Below, piece after piece: positions 12,128-23,702 of a stretch of 64,000 bases of DNA. The position numbers and the translations under genes were made by a program. The notes under the pieces were generated by a model that did not search any database, was not told the DNA's origin, and saw only the letters and a program-made list of their open reading frames with translations. The stretch covers positions 47,830,006-47,894,005 of the forward strand of contig NC_082684.1 of assembly GCF_949987515.2 (NCBI RefSeq). Reading direction: 5' to 3'. The DNA comes from Delphinus delphis (taxonomy: Eukaryota; Chordata; Mammalia; Artiodactyla; Delphinidae). The stretch's first letter is position 1, and every line of letters starts with the position of its first letter.

Positions 12128-13541
12128 ATTATGGTTCTCTCCAGATATATGCCCAGGAGTGAAATTGCTGGATCATATGGTAGCTCTTTTTTTTTTTTTT
12201 TTTAGGTAATCTCCATAATGTTCTCCATAGTGGCTGTACCAATTTATATTCTCACCAACAGTGTAGGAGGGTTCCCTCTAATCCACACCGTCTCCAGCAT
12301 TTATTGTTTGAAGATTGTTTTGATGATGGCCATTCTGACCAGTGTGAGGTGATACCTCATTGTAGTTTTGTTTGCATTTCTCTAATCATTAGTGATGTTG
12401 AGCATCTGTTCATGTGCCTCTTGGTTATCTGTATGTCTTCTTTTGAAAAATGTCTATTTGGATCTTCTGCCCATTTTTTGATTGGATTTTTTGTTTTTTT
12501 GATACAGAGCTGCATGAGCTGTTTGTATATTTTGGAGATTGTTTGTCAGTCGCTTCATTTGCAAACATTTTCTCCCATTCTGTGTGTTGTCTTTTTGTTT
12601 ATTGTTTCCTTTGCTGTGCAGAAACTTTAATTAGGTTCCATTTGTTTATTTTTATTTTCATTACTCTAGCAGGTGGATCAAAGAAGATATTGCTGCCATT
12701 TATGTCAGAGAGTGTTCTGCCTATGTTTTCCTCTAAGAGCTTAAGAGGAATCCAGTCTTACATTTAGGTCTTTAATCCATTTTGAGTTTATTTTTGTGTA
12801 TGGTGTTAGAGAATGTTCTAATTTAATCTTTTACATGTAGCTGTCCAGTTTTCCCAGCACCACTTATTGAAGAGACTATCTTTTCTGCATTGTATATTCT
12901 TGCCGCCTTTGTCATAGATTGGGAGACCGTGGGTGCATGGGTTTATCTCTGGGCTTTCTATCCTGTTCCGTTGATCTGTATTTCTGTTTTTGTGCCAGTA
13001 CCATACTGTTTTGATTGGATGCATATATATTTACAATTGCTAAATCTTCTTGTTGACTTGATCCTTTGACCATTATGTAATGTCCTTTGTCTCTTGTAAA
13101 AGTCTTTGTTTTAAAGTCTATTTTTTCTGGTGTAAGTATTGCTGTCCCAGCTTTCTTTTGATTTCTATTTGCATAGAATACCTTTTTTCATCCCCTCACT
13201 TTCAGTCTGTGTGTGTCTTTAGATCTGAAGCAAGTCACTTATAGGTAACATATATATGGAATCCATTCAGCCACTTTATGTCTTTTGTTTGGAACATTTA
13301 GTTCATTTAGATTTAAAATAATTATTAAAGGTATGTACTTACTGCTGTTTTGTTAATTGTTTTGGGGCTGTTTTTGTAGTTCTTTTTTTTGTTGTTGTTC
13401 CTTCTTTTGTTCTCTTGTGATTCGGTGACTATCTTTATCGTTATGTTTGTATTTGTTTCCCTTTTTTGTATGTGTATGTATTATAGATTTTTGGTTTGTG
13501 ATTACCATGAGGTTTCTATATAGCTATATAGAGAGAGAGAA

Positions 13542-13562
13542 TGTGTGTGTGTGTGTGTGTGT
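13542..13562. repeat. (GT)n microsatellite
   Basis: About ten GT units next to a GA-rich run, inside antisense L1 sequence. Confidence 0.9.
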
Positions 13563-13845
13563 GATTATTTTAAGTTGCTGATCTCTCGATTTCAAATGCA
13601 ATTTAACAACCCTCCATTTTTACTCCCCTCCCCTCACAGTTACTGTTTTTGACATATTTTCATCTATTTGTTTTGTGTACCCCTTAACTGCTAATTGTGA
13701 GTATAGGTGTTTTACTACCTTTGTCTTGTAATCTTCCTGCTAACTTTGAATTTGATTGGTTTACTAACTTTATATTTGCCTTCATAGATGAGCTTTTTCC
13801 ATTCATAATTTTCATGTTTCTATTTGTGGCCTTTTCTTTTTCAGC

Positions 13846-14652
13846 TAGAGAAGTCCCTTTAACATTTTTTGCAAAGCTGGTTTGGTCGTGTTGAACTCTT
13901 TTAGCTTTTGCTTGTCTATTATATTTTTGATATCTCCAAATTTGAATGAAAGTCTTCCTGGGTAGAGTATTCTTTGTTGTAGGCTTTTGCTTTTCATAAC
14001 TCTATGTACTCCCTTATGGCCTGCAGAATTTCTTCTGGGAAATCAGTTGATGGCCTTATGAGAGTTCCCTTGTACATAACTTATTGCTTTTCTCTTGCTG
14101 CTTTTAATATTCTCTTTTTATCTTTAATTTTTGGCATTTTAATTACAACGTATTTTGGTGTGGTCATCTTTGGTTTGATCCTGTTTGGGACTTTCTGTGT
14201 CTCCTAGTCTTGGATCTGTTTGCTTTCCAGGTTAGGAAGGTTTTCAACTATTATGTCTTCAAATATGTTCTCTGCCCCTTTCTCTGTCTCTTCTCCTTCT
14301 GGGACTTCTATAATGCAAATGTCAGTACACTTGATGTTGTCCCACATGTCTCTTAAACTGTGTTTATTTCTTCTCATTTTTTCTGTTTAGCATCAGTGAT
14401 TTCCACTACTCTGTCTTCCAGCTCGCTAATCCTTTCCCCTGTATCATTTAATCTACTGCTGATTCCGTCTGGTGTATTTTTCTTTTCAGTTATTGTATTT
14501 TTCATCTCTGTTTGGCTCTTCTTTGTATTTTCTAAATCTTTGTTAAAAATTTTTAACTTCTTCCTCTGTTCATCCATTCTTCTTCTGAGTTCTTTGATCA
14601 TTTTTACAATCATTACATACATCCCAGTTACATACAATCCCATTACATACAT
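13846..14652 (-). pseudogene. LINE-1 ORF1 remnant
   Basis: The coiled-coil part (14652-14374) reads LRRRMDEQRKKLKIFNKDLE and later RLNDTGERISELEDRVVEIT, typical of L1 ORF1p, the RNA-binding trimer. Further on the minus strand the RNA-recognition part (MWDNIKCTDICIIEVPEGEE) and the C-terminal end (TTKPALQKMLKGLL then TAG at 13846-13848) follow with frameshifts between them. It is not a functional gene. Confidence 0.8.
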
Positions 14653-14662
14653 CCCAGTTTTG
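14601..14662. repeat. imperfect tandem duplication ('ttacatacatcccag')
   Basis: The unit cattacatacatcccag and a close variant occur three times in about 60 bp, at the 5' end of the L1 ORF1 remnant. Confidence 0.75.
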
Positions 14663-15265
14663 GGAACTACTTTGTTTCATGTATTTTGAAGCTCTGTTAT
14701 TAGGTGCATACACATTTAGGATTGTTACATCCTTTTGATGGAATAATGCCTTTATCATTTTGAAGCATGTCCTTTTATCTCTGGTTTATTTTTTGTAGTG
14801 TAGTCTACTTTGATACTTACTTTGTCTCTCCTAACTTTCTTTTGATTAGTATTTGCATGTTATATCTATTCCTGTTCTTTTACTTTTAAATTTGCAAGTG
14901 TCTTAATATACCTATTGGATGTTGCTTTTTAAAATCCATTCTGACAATCCCTGCCTTTTATTTGGTGTTTTAGGCCTTTTGTATTGAATGTGATTAATGC
15001 CACATTTGAGTGTAAATTTACCATCTTCCTAGTTTTCTGTTTGTCCCATTTATCTTTGTTCCTTTTTCTCCTCTTTTGCTGCCTTCCTTTGGATTGAGTT
15101 ATGATTCTTTTTTATCTTCATTATTAACTTCTGGGGATACCTTTTTCATAGTTATCCTGGTTTGTGTTTTCTGAGCTATTTGTGTCCTAATTTCACATAT
15201 ATTAGATCTTATGATACTGCTCCCCAGCTCCTGGATGCTCTATCCTGTTTTTTAATTTTTCCACC

Positions 15266-15269
<4 letters not shown>

Positions 15270-15308
<39 letters not shown>
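15270..15308. repeat. (GT)n microsatellite
   Basis: About 19 uninterrupted GT units, likely length-polymorphic. Confidence 0.92.
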
Positions 15309-15310
<2 letters not shown>

Positions 15311-17408
15311 CAGTTTGGGTAACTTCTTTTGATTTACTTTAAGTTAACTGATTCTTTTCCTGTGCTGTGTTGAGTCTACTGATGAACCCATCAAAAGTAT
15401 TCTTTATCTCTCACTGTGTTTTTTAATTTCTAACATTTTTTATTTTTGTAGTTTCCATCTCTGCTGAAATTATCCATTTGATCATGCATGTTGCCCACCT
15501 TTTCCACTAGAGCCTTTAGCATATTAATCATAGTTATTTTAAATTCTCTAATATTTCCAACATCTGGGACATCTCTGGTCTAGTTCTGTTGATTGTTTTG
15601 TCTGTTGATGGTCTGCTTTTTTTCTTTTCTCTTCCTCTTCTTTGTATGTCTCAATTATTTGCTGAAAGCTGGACATTTCGTGTTGGACAGTAGAGTATTT
15701 ATGCCTAGAATTAGGCACACCTGGTGTTTTGTTAGACCTTTAGCTGGGGAGGTTGATCAATCTAATTGGGGATTGAACTGGGTTTGGATCTTATTACTAC
15801 AATAGTTAAAATCAATGCACTACAGGCATAAAATTGCCTTCTTTACCTTGTGTTTAGATTGGTGGCTGGTTTACCAAAGGGTTTTTTTCCATGCGCTTAC
15901 CCTTCCCCAGGAGTAGATTGAATGTTTGCTGTATTGGTGATAATGGTGGGAGTGGAGAAAGGGCCATTCTCTGTTGTTCTGATGCATTTTCATTCTTAGG
16001 GGCAATATGTTTGAGTCTTAAGAGTGAGGTCTTCTCAGTGGTTTTACCCCTGCCCCAGCTGTAGGGTCTAGACCCAGGACAGCATCCTGCCCCTACACCA
16101 GGGGTAGTTTGTTTTTTGTTTTGTTTTTGTTTTGTTTGTTCGTTTCTGTTGCCTTTTCCCAACTGATATGAGTCTTCATCTGTACCCTAAACACAACAGA
16201 ATTTGCTGCCCTTCTAGCAGCAGCTTAACATTTTTGCTCTATAGGTGAGAGAGGAAGGCTCCAGGCAAGGCTTCATATCTTTCCCACAGCTACTGGTATC
16301 CCTCTCCCCTAGGCTTGCACCATGAAAGGATACTTTTTCAGGTTTCTCACCCCTCCCCCAGTCTTTCTTAATGAGCTCCTCATGAAATTTTTGGAGAAAG
16401 GGGTGGGTGCAAAGGGTGCAGTTTCCCTTTGTGTCCCTTCAGATACAGTTTCCTTTTGTGTCTTCCAGGGGTTCTGTTTTCCTGATGTAACCCACACTTG
16501 AACTTTTGCAATTTGTTAAAAATTTTAGCTGAAATTTTTTTACTGGCTTGTATGGCATCTGGTGTAAGTAAGTAAGTGCTCACATTTTGTTTCTCCCTAT
16601 TTTCCCTTGCATATTGTATTAGTTAGTTGCCCTGTGTCCTTAGGTCTCTGAAGGGTGTAAGAAGACATAATTTTACAAATTAAATGTGGTTTTTTTTTTG
16701 TTTTCAGGGTAGGAGCAACAGTCTTTCAGCTTTCTACATCCCAAACAAAGGCTGAAATTCAGTTGTACTTCTTTGTATATGTGGTTGCTCTAGGATTTAC
16801 ACTGAACATCTTTAATTTGTCACAGTCTAACTTCAAAAGTTATATTTCATTTCATGTAGAGTACAAGAAAAACCATATTATTGTTCTTCCATTTATTCCC
16901 TCATAGCCTTTTTGCTATTGTTTTATACATTTTACTATTACATATGTTATAAAATATTTTTGCTTTAAGCAATTTTTAAAAGAGATTTCTTTAAACGAAA
17001 GGAAAAGTCTTATATTTACCAAAATTATCATTTCTATTATTTTTCATTCCTTTATGTAGCTTCAAATTTTCATCTAGTTCTTCTGCTTAAAGAACTTTTT
17101 TTTGGGTTTCTCATACTGTGAATCTGCTGGTGATAAATTCTTTTAGCTTTTATCTAAAAAGTCTTTATTTCTCCCTCATTTTTGAAAGATAATTTTGCTG
17201 GATATAGAATCCTAGGTTGACATTTTTCCTTCAGAACTTTAAACATGTCACTCCACTACCTTTCACTTGTGTGGTATTTGAGAAGTATGCTGCTACTTTT
17301 ATCTTTCTTCTAGATGTCATTTTCTTTTTCTGGCAGCTTCCCCCACTCCACCTTTTCCCACTTTATTGACGATTTTCTGCAGTTTGATTATGATGTGTCT
17401 TGGTGTGG

Positions 17409-17735
17409 TTTTTTTTTTTTTTTTCCTGCATTGGGTCTTTGTTGCTGTGCATAGGCTTTCTCTAGGTGCGGCGAGCAGGGGCTACTCTTCATTGTGGTGC
17501 ATGGGCTTCTCATTGTGGTGGCTTCTCTTGTGGAGCATGGGCTCTAGGCGCATGGGCTTCAGTAGTTGTGGCACGCAGCCTCAGTAGTTGTGGCTTGCAG
17601 GCTCTAGAGCGCAGGCTCAGTTGTTGTGGTGCACAGGCTTAGTTGCTCTGCGGCATGTGGGATCTTCCTGGATCACGGCTCAAACCTGTGTCCCCTGCAT
17701 TGGCAGGTGGATTCTTAACCACTGCATGGGAAGTC
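17409..17735 (-). mobile_element. CHR SINE, long form, antisense
   Basis: T tract, 'cattgggtctttgttgctgtg', repeated 'agttgtggcacgcag' units, tRNA head ending 'ttaaccactgcatgggaagtct'. The head lacks the usual gccaccag. Target-site duplication is unclear. Confidence 0.88.
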
Positions 17736-17989
17736 TGGTATATTTTTCATTTCTGATGTATTTTCCATGTCTAGAAGTTCAGTTTTAGGTATTTTTTTGT
17801 CTTCCACTTTATTCCTCATTAGGTTTGTTTTCCTCTGCCTCCTGGAATCTAGGGAGTGTGTGACTGTTTTAACATCTTTGTCTGATAACTTTACCATCTG
17901 TGCCGTTTCTGAATCTGTTGCTGTTGATTGACTTTTCTCCCTGCCTAAGGGTTGAATTTTCCTGCTGCTTTGAATACCTGTTCTTTCTT

Positions 17990-18136
17990 TCCTTCTCTTC
18001 CCCTCCCCTCCCCCCCCTCCTCCCCTCCTCTCCCCTTCCCTCCCCTTCTCTTCTCTTCCCACCTCTTCCCTTCCCTTCTCTTTTCTTTCTTCCTTCCTTT
18101 CTTTCTTTCTCTCTCTCTCTCTTTCTTTCTTTCATG
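17990..18136. repeat. homopyrimidine tract (TCCC/TTCC/TTTC/CT)n
   Basis: About 145 bp with almost only C and T on the plus strand, changing from CCCT-rich to TTCC to TTTC/CT units. ORFs predicted across it are low-complexity artefacts. Confidence 0.92.
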
Positions 18137-19410
18137 CCAGATGTTATAAATTTTATATTGTGTGCTGGATTTTGTAGGATTCCTTTAACATTGTTGGACT
18201 TTGTTTTAGTACACATTTGTCACTTCAGATTAGTTTGATCCTATCGAGGCTTTCTTTTGAGCTTTATTAGGGTGGTGAGAGCAGCCTTTAGTTTGGGGAT
18301 AGTTTATTCCTGCTACTGAAGCAGTACCTTTCTGAGAACGTTACTCATTTCCCCATGGAATAGGTCTTTTTTGCTCTGATTGATTAGAACTTGAACTGTT
18401 CCTAGCTCTATCTGAGCTCTGGAGATTGTTCCACCTACCCTTTCCAGTGGTCCTTTTCCCTGACCTCAGGTAGTTTCCTCCCATGCGTGCAGAGGGGAGT
18501 ATTTGACCAAAGACTCAAGGGAACTCCTCTAGAGAATTCCAGCACTTTCTTTCTGGAAAGCCCTCCACTTTCCAATATTTTGCCTCACACATTCTAGCTA
18601 TCTTGACCTCCCTGAACTGTGAGCCATTTCACTACTGAGCAAGACCACTGGACTCTGTGTGGGTTACCTCTTCCTGTGCTGTAGGCTGGAAACTCCAGGC
18701 ACAAAGCTTGGGCAGTTGTAGGAGTTCTCTCATGATCACTGTCCTCCCCTGCCTATTGTGCAATATCTGAAAGCTCACTGTTCCGTGTGTTCTGTCTGAT
18801 TTTCTAGTTAAGGTAGGATAGTAAATCCAGTATGTGTTGCTGGAAGTAGTAGTCTACTTTTGGCTAGAAGTCTGTCCTTCCAGTTTAGCAAACTGATTTA
18901 GTCTCTCACTTCTTGATCTTTCTTTATTTCTCCCTTTATTAGGCACAACCTACTACTCTCATATCCTGCATGCCTTCCTTCCCAGGAATGTTGGAATAGA
19001 CAAAGATAATACCTTTAGTAAGCTAATATGGATCAAGTGGCTGTTTGCCACACAGACTAGAATTGAGACGTCTTCTGCAGCTGTTTTTATATAGGGCTGT
19101 AGAATAGAAGTGATTTGTACATCAGAACTCTTTGCTGTTGCCTCTTTTTGCTGGCATACCACCTGTAGCCTAACAGACCAGTTGCTGCATTTAATTTCTC
19201 ATGCTTCCTAGTCTCCACCTTTCTTTTACCATCTTATTTCTTCTAACTCAATGTAAAAACAGACTCTTGAGGATCTGTTTTCACATTCAAAGGACGCACC
19301 TTTTATTGATATCACCAGGAAGTAAATTGGAGCACTGGATTAAGCTGCCAGTCACGTGTGTCTGTGATCCCATCTGCAAGTCTTAGCTTATACTTAGTTT
19401 TTGGTTTTCT

Positions 19411-19422
19411 TTTTTATGTGTG

Positions 19423-19475
<53 letters not shown>

Positions 19476-19769
19476 TTATTTATTTTTTGGCTGTGTTGGG
19501 TCTTCATTGCTGCGGGCTTTCTCTAGTTGTGGCGAGCAGGGGCTACTCTTCGTTGCAGTATGCGGGCTTCTCACTGCGGTAGCTTCTCTTGTTGTGGAGC
19601 ATGGCTCTAGGTGCACGGGCTTCAGTAGTTGTGGCACGCGGGCTCAGTAGTTGTGGCCCACGGGCTTAGTTGCTCTGCAGCATGTGAGATCTTCCCAGAC
19701 CAGGGCTCGAACCCGTGTCCCCTGCATTGGCAGGCGGATTCTTAACCACTGTGCCACTAGGGAAGTCCC
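19411..19769 (-). mobile_element. CHR SINE, long form, antisense, with a TA microsatellite in its tail
   Basis: Ends with the tRNA head 'ccactgtgccactagggaagtcc'. Flanks repeat tagtttttggttttct (19395-19410 and 19770-19785). The (TA)n run at about 19427-19470 lies inside the duplication, so it grew from the SINE's A-rich tail. Confidence 0.92.
19427..19470. repeat. (TA)n microsatellite
   Basis: About 21 TA units at the tail of the antisense CHR SINE. Confidence 0.93.
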
Positions 19770-19984
19770 TAGTTTTTGGTTTTCTGAGCCTGCTTTTCTG
19801 GTTGTCATAGTGTGAGGTTTTCATTTTGGAAGAGATGATGGGGGAAAAGGAGGCTAGGTAAATCAAATGGCTGAGGATTCTAGAAAGCTAGTCTTGATAT
19901 AGTCAGATTTAACTGCTGCATGTGGTTTTAGATATAGTGTGTAGACAATAATGCCATAATTTGGAATGGGATTTTATGGTTTAC

Positions 19985-20145
19985 AGAATGCTTTCATATA
20001 AGTTATTTTATTAATCACTATTATAACTCTGCAGTGAGATAGAATATCCTTATGTTACAGATAATAAACTGAGGCTCAGAGAAGTTAAGGATGGAACTGG
20101 AATTAGAGCCCAGGCCTTCTGAGTCCTTAACCAGTTCCTTTCTGC
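19985..20145 (-). mobile_element. MIR, antisense
   Basis: 'gttacagataataaactgag', 'gctcagagaagttaaggat' and 'attagagcccaggccttctg' are the reverse complement of the MIR core in order. Confidence 0.75.
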
Positions 20146-20993
20146 TGTATCACAGCATCCATGATGTCACAGCTTATGCCATGTGAAGTCAGATGTGAAG
20201 ATTATATGCCAACAATACCTAATATCCTGGAGTATTTTGTAACCTATGTAAGAGTAACTTGCCCGTTTTTACTGCTACTTATTCCTTCTATTTGATGATT
20301 TTCTGAATATGTTCCTCATATAAGTTTCTTGTGACTTTAGTCTTAGGAACTTCTCAAATGTTTTCCTCAGCTTTAGTTTTTCTTTTGATTTTGACCCAAC
20401 ATAGAGCTTAAATTCTGATGATCACATTTCACTTATGGCTAGTTAACCTGCCTGAAGAGAAACTGTTTTGACAGTCTGACATTTGTTTGCCAGCTTCCTA
20501 AATTTTGTGCTACTCTTTTATAATATGAATTGTTTTCTTTCAGTACTTTTTTTTTTTAAATCAGCAGGTCACATTTTGTTTCATTCCACAATACTCATCT
20601 AATGTCTACTAGATAAAAGAAGGGAGTGATCACCTCTACCTCAAGTTTATAAAAAGCTTTCCAGAGAAATGTATGCTTGATTTGGATCTTAAAGAAGGGT
20701 GTTATTGGCAGAGGAAATAGCATGTTTAAAGGCCTGGAGTTATGAAGGAAGATAATGCATGCAGAGGACACAGGCTTTCTTTGGGAGGAGCATTGGAAAT
20801 AAGGTAGGAAAGAGTGGAAGAGGGAAACTGGGTAGATAGATAGAGACTAGATCAGGACAGGCCATTTCATACTGAAACTTTTATCCTATGAAAATGAAAC
20901 ATTGGAAGGTATAAAATGGAGTAATTACTTGACCAGTTTTGCATTTTAAAATTATCATTCTGACAGCCATGTGGAAGATAAGTGGAGAGCCAG

Positions 20994-21248
20994 GTGGGGG
21001 GAAGGGATAAATTAGGAATTTGGGAGTAACATAGACACATTACTACATATAAAAGAGATAAACAAGGACCTACTGTGTATAGCACAGGGAACTATACTCA
21101 ATATTATGTAATAACCTATATGGTAAAAGAATCTGAAAATGAATATATGTATGTGTAAATCACTTTGCTGTACACCTGAAACTAACACATTTTAAGTCAA
21201 CTATACTTCAATAAAAGGTAATTAATTTAAAAATGTAAAAAAAAAAAA
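20994..21248 (+). mobile_element. LINE-1 3' end, 255 bp, sense strand
   Basis: Contains 'aaggacctactgtgtatagc', 'acagggaactatactcaata', 'ctgtacacctgaaactaaca' and an A-rich tail: the L1 3' UTR. Flanks repeat ataagtggagagccag perfectly (20978-20993 and 21249-21264). Confidence 0.93.
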
Positions 21249-21344
21249 ATAAGTGGAGAGCCAGAAAAGTGATATATCATAATCAGGGAGACTAGTTAAG
21301 GAGTTACTGCAGTACTGCAAGTGAGAAACCGTGAGGGTCTAGGG

Positions 21345-21592
21345 CAACCATCCCCAACCTTTTTGGCACCAGGGACCGATTTCGTGGAAGGGTGGGGAGG
21401 GAATGGTTCAGGCGGTAATGAGATCAGTGGTTCAGATGGTAATGTGAGCGATGCAGGGGGGATGGTTCAGGCGGTGAGGTGAGTGATGGGGAGCGGCAGA
21501 TGAAGCTGCGCTCACTTGCCTGCCACTCACCTCCTGCTGTGCGGCCCGGTTCCTAACAGACTGGTGCGGTTGGGGACCCCTGGTCTTAGGGC
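21345..21592. mobile_element. non-autonomous DNA-transposon-like repeat with inverted ends
   Basis: Left end 'ccatccccaacctttttggc' and right end 'gtgcggttggggacccctgg' are imperfect inverted repeats. The body has tandem 'atggttcaggcggtgaggtg'-like units. I recognise the consensus as a common mammalian repeat but cannot name the family with certainty. Confidence 0.65.
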
Positions 21593-22144
21593 ATCACTCT
21601 TTGAATGGTTATTGAAGGGGTAGAGGAAAATATTAAGAAAGTAGAATGTACGCTATCAGTGCAATATGAGTAAAAGGAAGGGTGGTCCAGGTTATCGCTA
21701 ATGTTTTTAACTTGGGTGGGTTGTGGAAGAACAGGTTTCCCACCCAGGTCCATCTTGGGGTGCCAGAGGGAAGTTAAATAACAGTTTATTTTGACATTGC
21801 ATTTAAGGTGCCTATTGTACACCCAGGTAGAAACATTCACTAGGCATTTGGATAAATAGGCCTGGAGCTCAGAAGAAAACAGTGCTGCAATTAAAAATGC
21901 AAAAATCCTCATAATTTAAACTGGTGGTTTCTAAAATGGGGTATGCAAACTCTATATTGTGTGTTAGAACAAAAATGTTTGAATACATACTTACTTTCTG
22001 TTTCATCTTTTAAGTTTTCTCTTTTTGTATGTTTTGTAATGTATAAAACATTTTAGAACAGTAATGCATATGCATGATTTATAAACAAGTACATATGTAT
22101 GAAAATATGCTTAAAATATTTTTGGAGATACTAATCTAAACTGG

Positions 22145-22345
22145 TTGGAACTAGTGATCAGTCTGAACATTTTGCTTTACAATAATAACCTCGAGGACTT
22201 TTTAAAAAATACATATTTCTAGACCTTATCTCCAGAGACTGATTTATTAAGTGTGTAGCAGGAAATATGAAAACTTCATCTTTTAATTTAATTCCACAGG
22301 TAATTCTGATAATTGGCCAAGTTTGAGAATCACACATTAAAACTG
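22145..22345 (+). mobile_element. old hAT-type DNA-transposon fragment
   Basis: 'cagtctgaacattttgcttt' start, 'accttatctccagagactga' middle and 'aagtttgagaatcacacatt' end resemble the inverted-ended MER elements of the hAT group. Confidence 0.45.
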
Positions 22346-22857
22346 GAAAATATGTAGGGTATAGAAAGAGAAGATAAGGAAAAGATAGGTTTAAATGACA
22401 CTTTGCTGATTCTAAAAGCTCCAACTATGTTAATTCTTATTCTTTTGATTTTAATAATCTGATAGAATGGCCATAGTCAGTATTGAATTGATTATCTCCA
22501 ATAAGCTAAAATTAACATTAAAAATTCAAAAGTCTGTTTTAATGTTATATATTCCATTTTTGGCACAGGTTTCTCTCCCATATCTATGCAAATTATATCA
22601 AACATTCAAGTACCTAGAGAGAATATGTACCTTAAGCATGTAAAATTCTGCATTACTTAGATCTTCGATCCTTCAGAATATTAACCTTGGAAGGCTAAGG
22701 GCAAAAAGGTATATGAGTTAAAGCCTATTCTCCATTTTGAAATGGAGAGATTGCTAACAACATCTAAAAACTGCCTTCTGTGAATGAAAGTATGAGAAAA
22801 GGATGAAAATGTAATGTGAATTCCTGGAAGGATCATGTAGTAAAAACTTTTGAGGAC

Positions 22858-23702
22858 TGTTATGGGCTGAATTGTGTCCCCCCACAAACTTATATGTTAA
22901 AGTCCTCACTGCCATCACCGCAGAATGTGATCGTATTTCTAGGTAGGACCTTTAAAGAGATGATTAAGTTAAATGCCATTAGGGTTGGCCCCAATCTAAT
23001 CTGACTGCTGTCCACATAAGAGGAGGAAATTTGGACACACAAAAAGACAACAGGGATACACATGCACAGAGTAAAGACCATGTGAGGCCATAGTAAGAAG
23101 GTGGCCATCTGCAAGCCAAGGAGAGAGGCCTCAGAAGAAACAAAACCTGCTGACATTTTGATCTTGGACTTCTACCCTCCAGAACTGCAAGAAAATAAGT
23201 TTCTTTTATTTTAACTACCAAGGATGTGGCATTTTGTGGGACTTCCCTGGTGGCGCAGTGGTTAAGAATCCGCCTGCCAATGCAGGGGGCACAGGTTCTA
23301 TCACTGGTCCGGGAAGATCCCACATGCTGTGGAGCAACTAAGCCCATGCGCCACAACTACTGAGCCTGCGCTCTAGGGCCCGTGAGCCACAGATGCTGAG
23401 CCCACATGCCACAACTACTGAAGCCTGCGTGCCTAGAGCCCTGCTCTGCAGCAAGAGAAGCCACCACAACGAGAAGCCCGTGCACCACAACGAAGAGTAG
23501 CTCCCACTCAGTGCAACTAGAGAAAGCCCACGTGCAGCAATAAAGACCCAGTGTGGCCAAAAATAAATAAATAAACAAACAAATAAATAAAATAACATTT
23601 AAAAAAAGCCAATGTATTTCCCAAAGGCAGTAATAAGTACTATCTTTAAAAAATAATAATAATAATGTGGTATTTTGTTATGGTAGCTCTAGCAGACTAA
23701 TA
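22858..23702 (+). mobile_element. MLT1-type (ERVL-MaLR) solo LTR, split by a SINE
   Basis: Starts 'tgttatgggctgaattgtgt', contains 'ccatctgcaagccaaggaga' and 'gatcttggacttctaccctc', and ends 'gctctagcagactaa'. This is an ancient retrovirus-like LTR with no coding part. A long CHR SINE splits it at 23238-23664. Confidence 0.85.
23238..23664 (+). mobile_element. CHR SINE, long form, in the MLT1 LTR
   Basis: Complete head (gggacttccctggtggcgca) to 'ataaagacccagtgtggcc' and an unusually long A-rich tail with AAT repeats. Flanks repeat atgtggYattttgt (23224-23237 and 23665-23678), which is LTR sequence. Confidence 0.92.

Larger units (their letters stand above)
10116..14670 (-). mobile_element. 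second LINE-1, antisense, internally deleted, with nested insertions
   Basis: On the minus strand, ORF1 (14652-13846) is followed by an ORF2 endonuclease segment (about 13300-13025), the ORF2 C-terminus (13020-12137 and 10875-10600) and the 3' UTR ending near 10116. At about 13020-13025 the sequence jumps from the C-terminal part ('ccatactgttttgat') to the endonuclease part ('acaattgctaaatcttcttg'), so most of the reverse transcriptase is missing. A CHR SINE and a sense-strand L1 are inserted in it. Confidence 0.82.
14690..18950 (-). mobile_element. older L1M-type LINE sequence, antisense, degraded
   Basis: A second endonuclease segment (minus-strand peptide DVTILNVYAPNNRASKYMKQ at about 14758-14690) shows that a different, older L1 starts here. 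Further right the text ('gataattttgctggatatag', 'ttctgcagtttgattatgatgtg', 'gtgctggattttgtaggatt') matches the 5' region of old mammalian L1 elements in antisense. Precise limits and the number of fragments are uncertain; a long CHR SINE and a pyrimidine tract interrupt it. Confidence 0.55.

Noticed and set aside
17900..18238. ORFs of 65-115 residues rich in Pro, Ser, Leu or Arg, Lys, Glu
   Set aside because: They translate a homopyrimidine simple repeat.
22858..23702. possible retroviral coding sequence near the MLT1 and ERVL-like LTRs
   Set aside because: No gag, pol or env-like reading frame was found; both look like solo LTRs.
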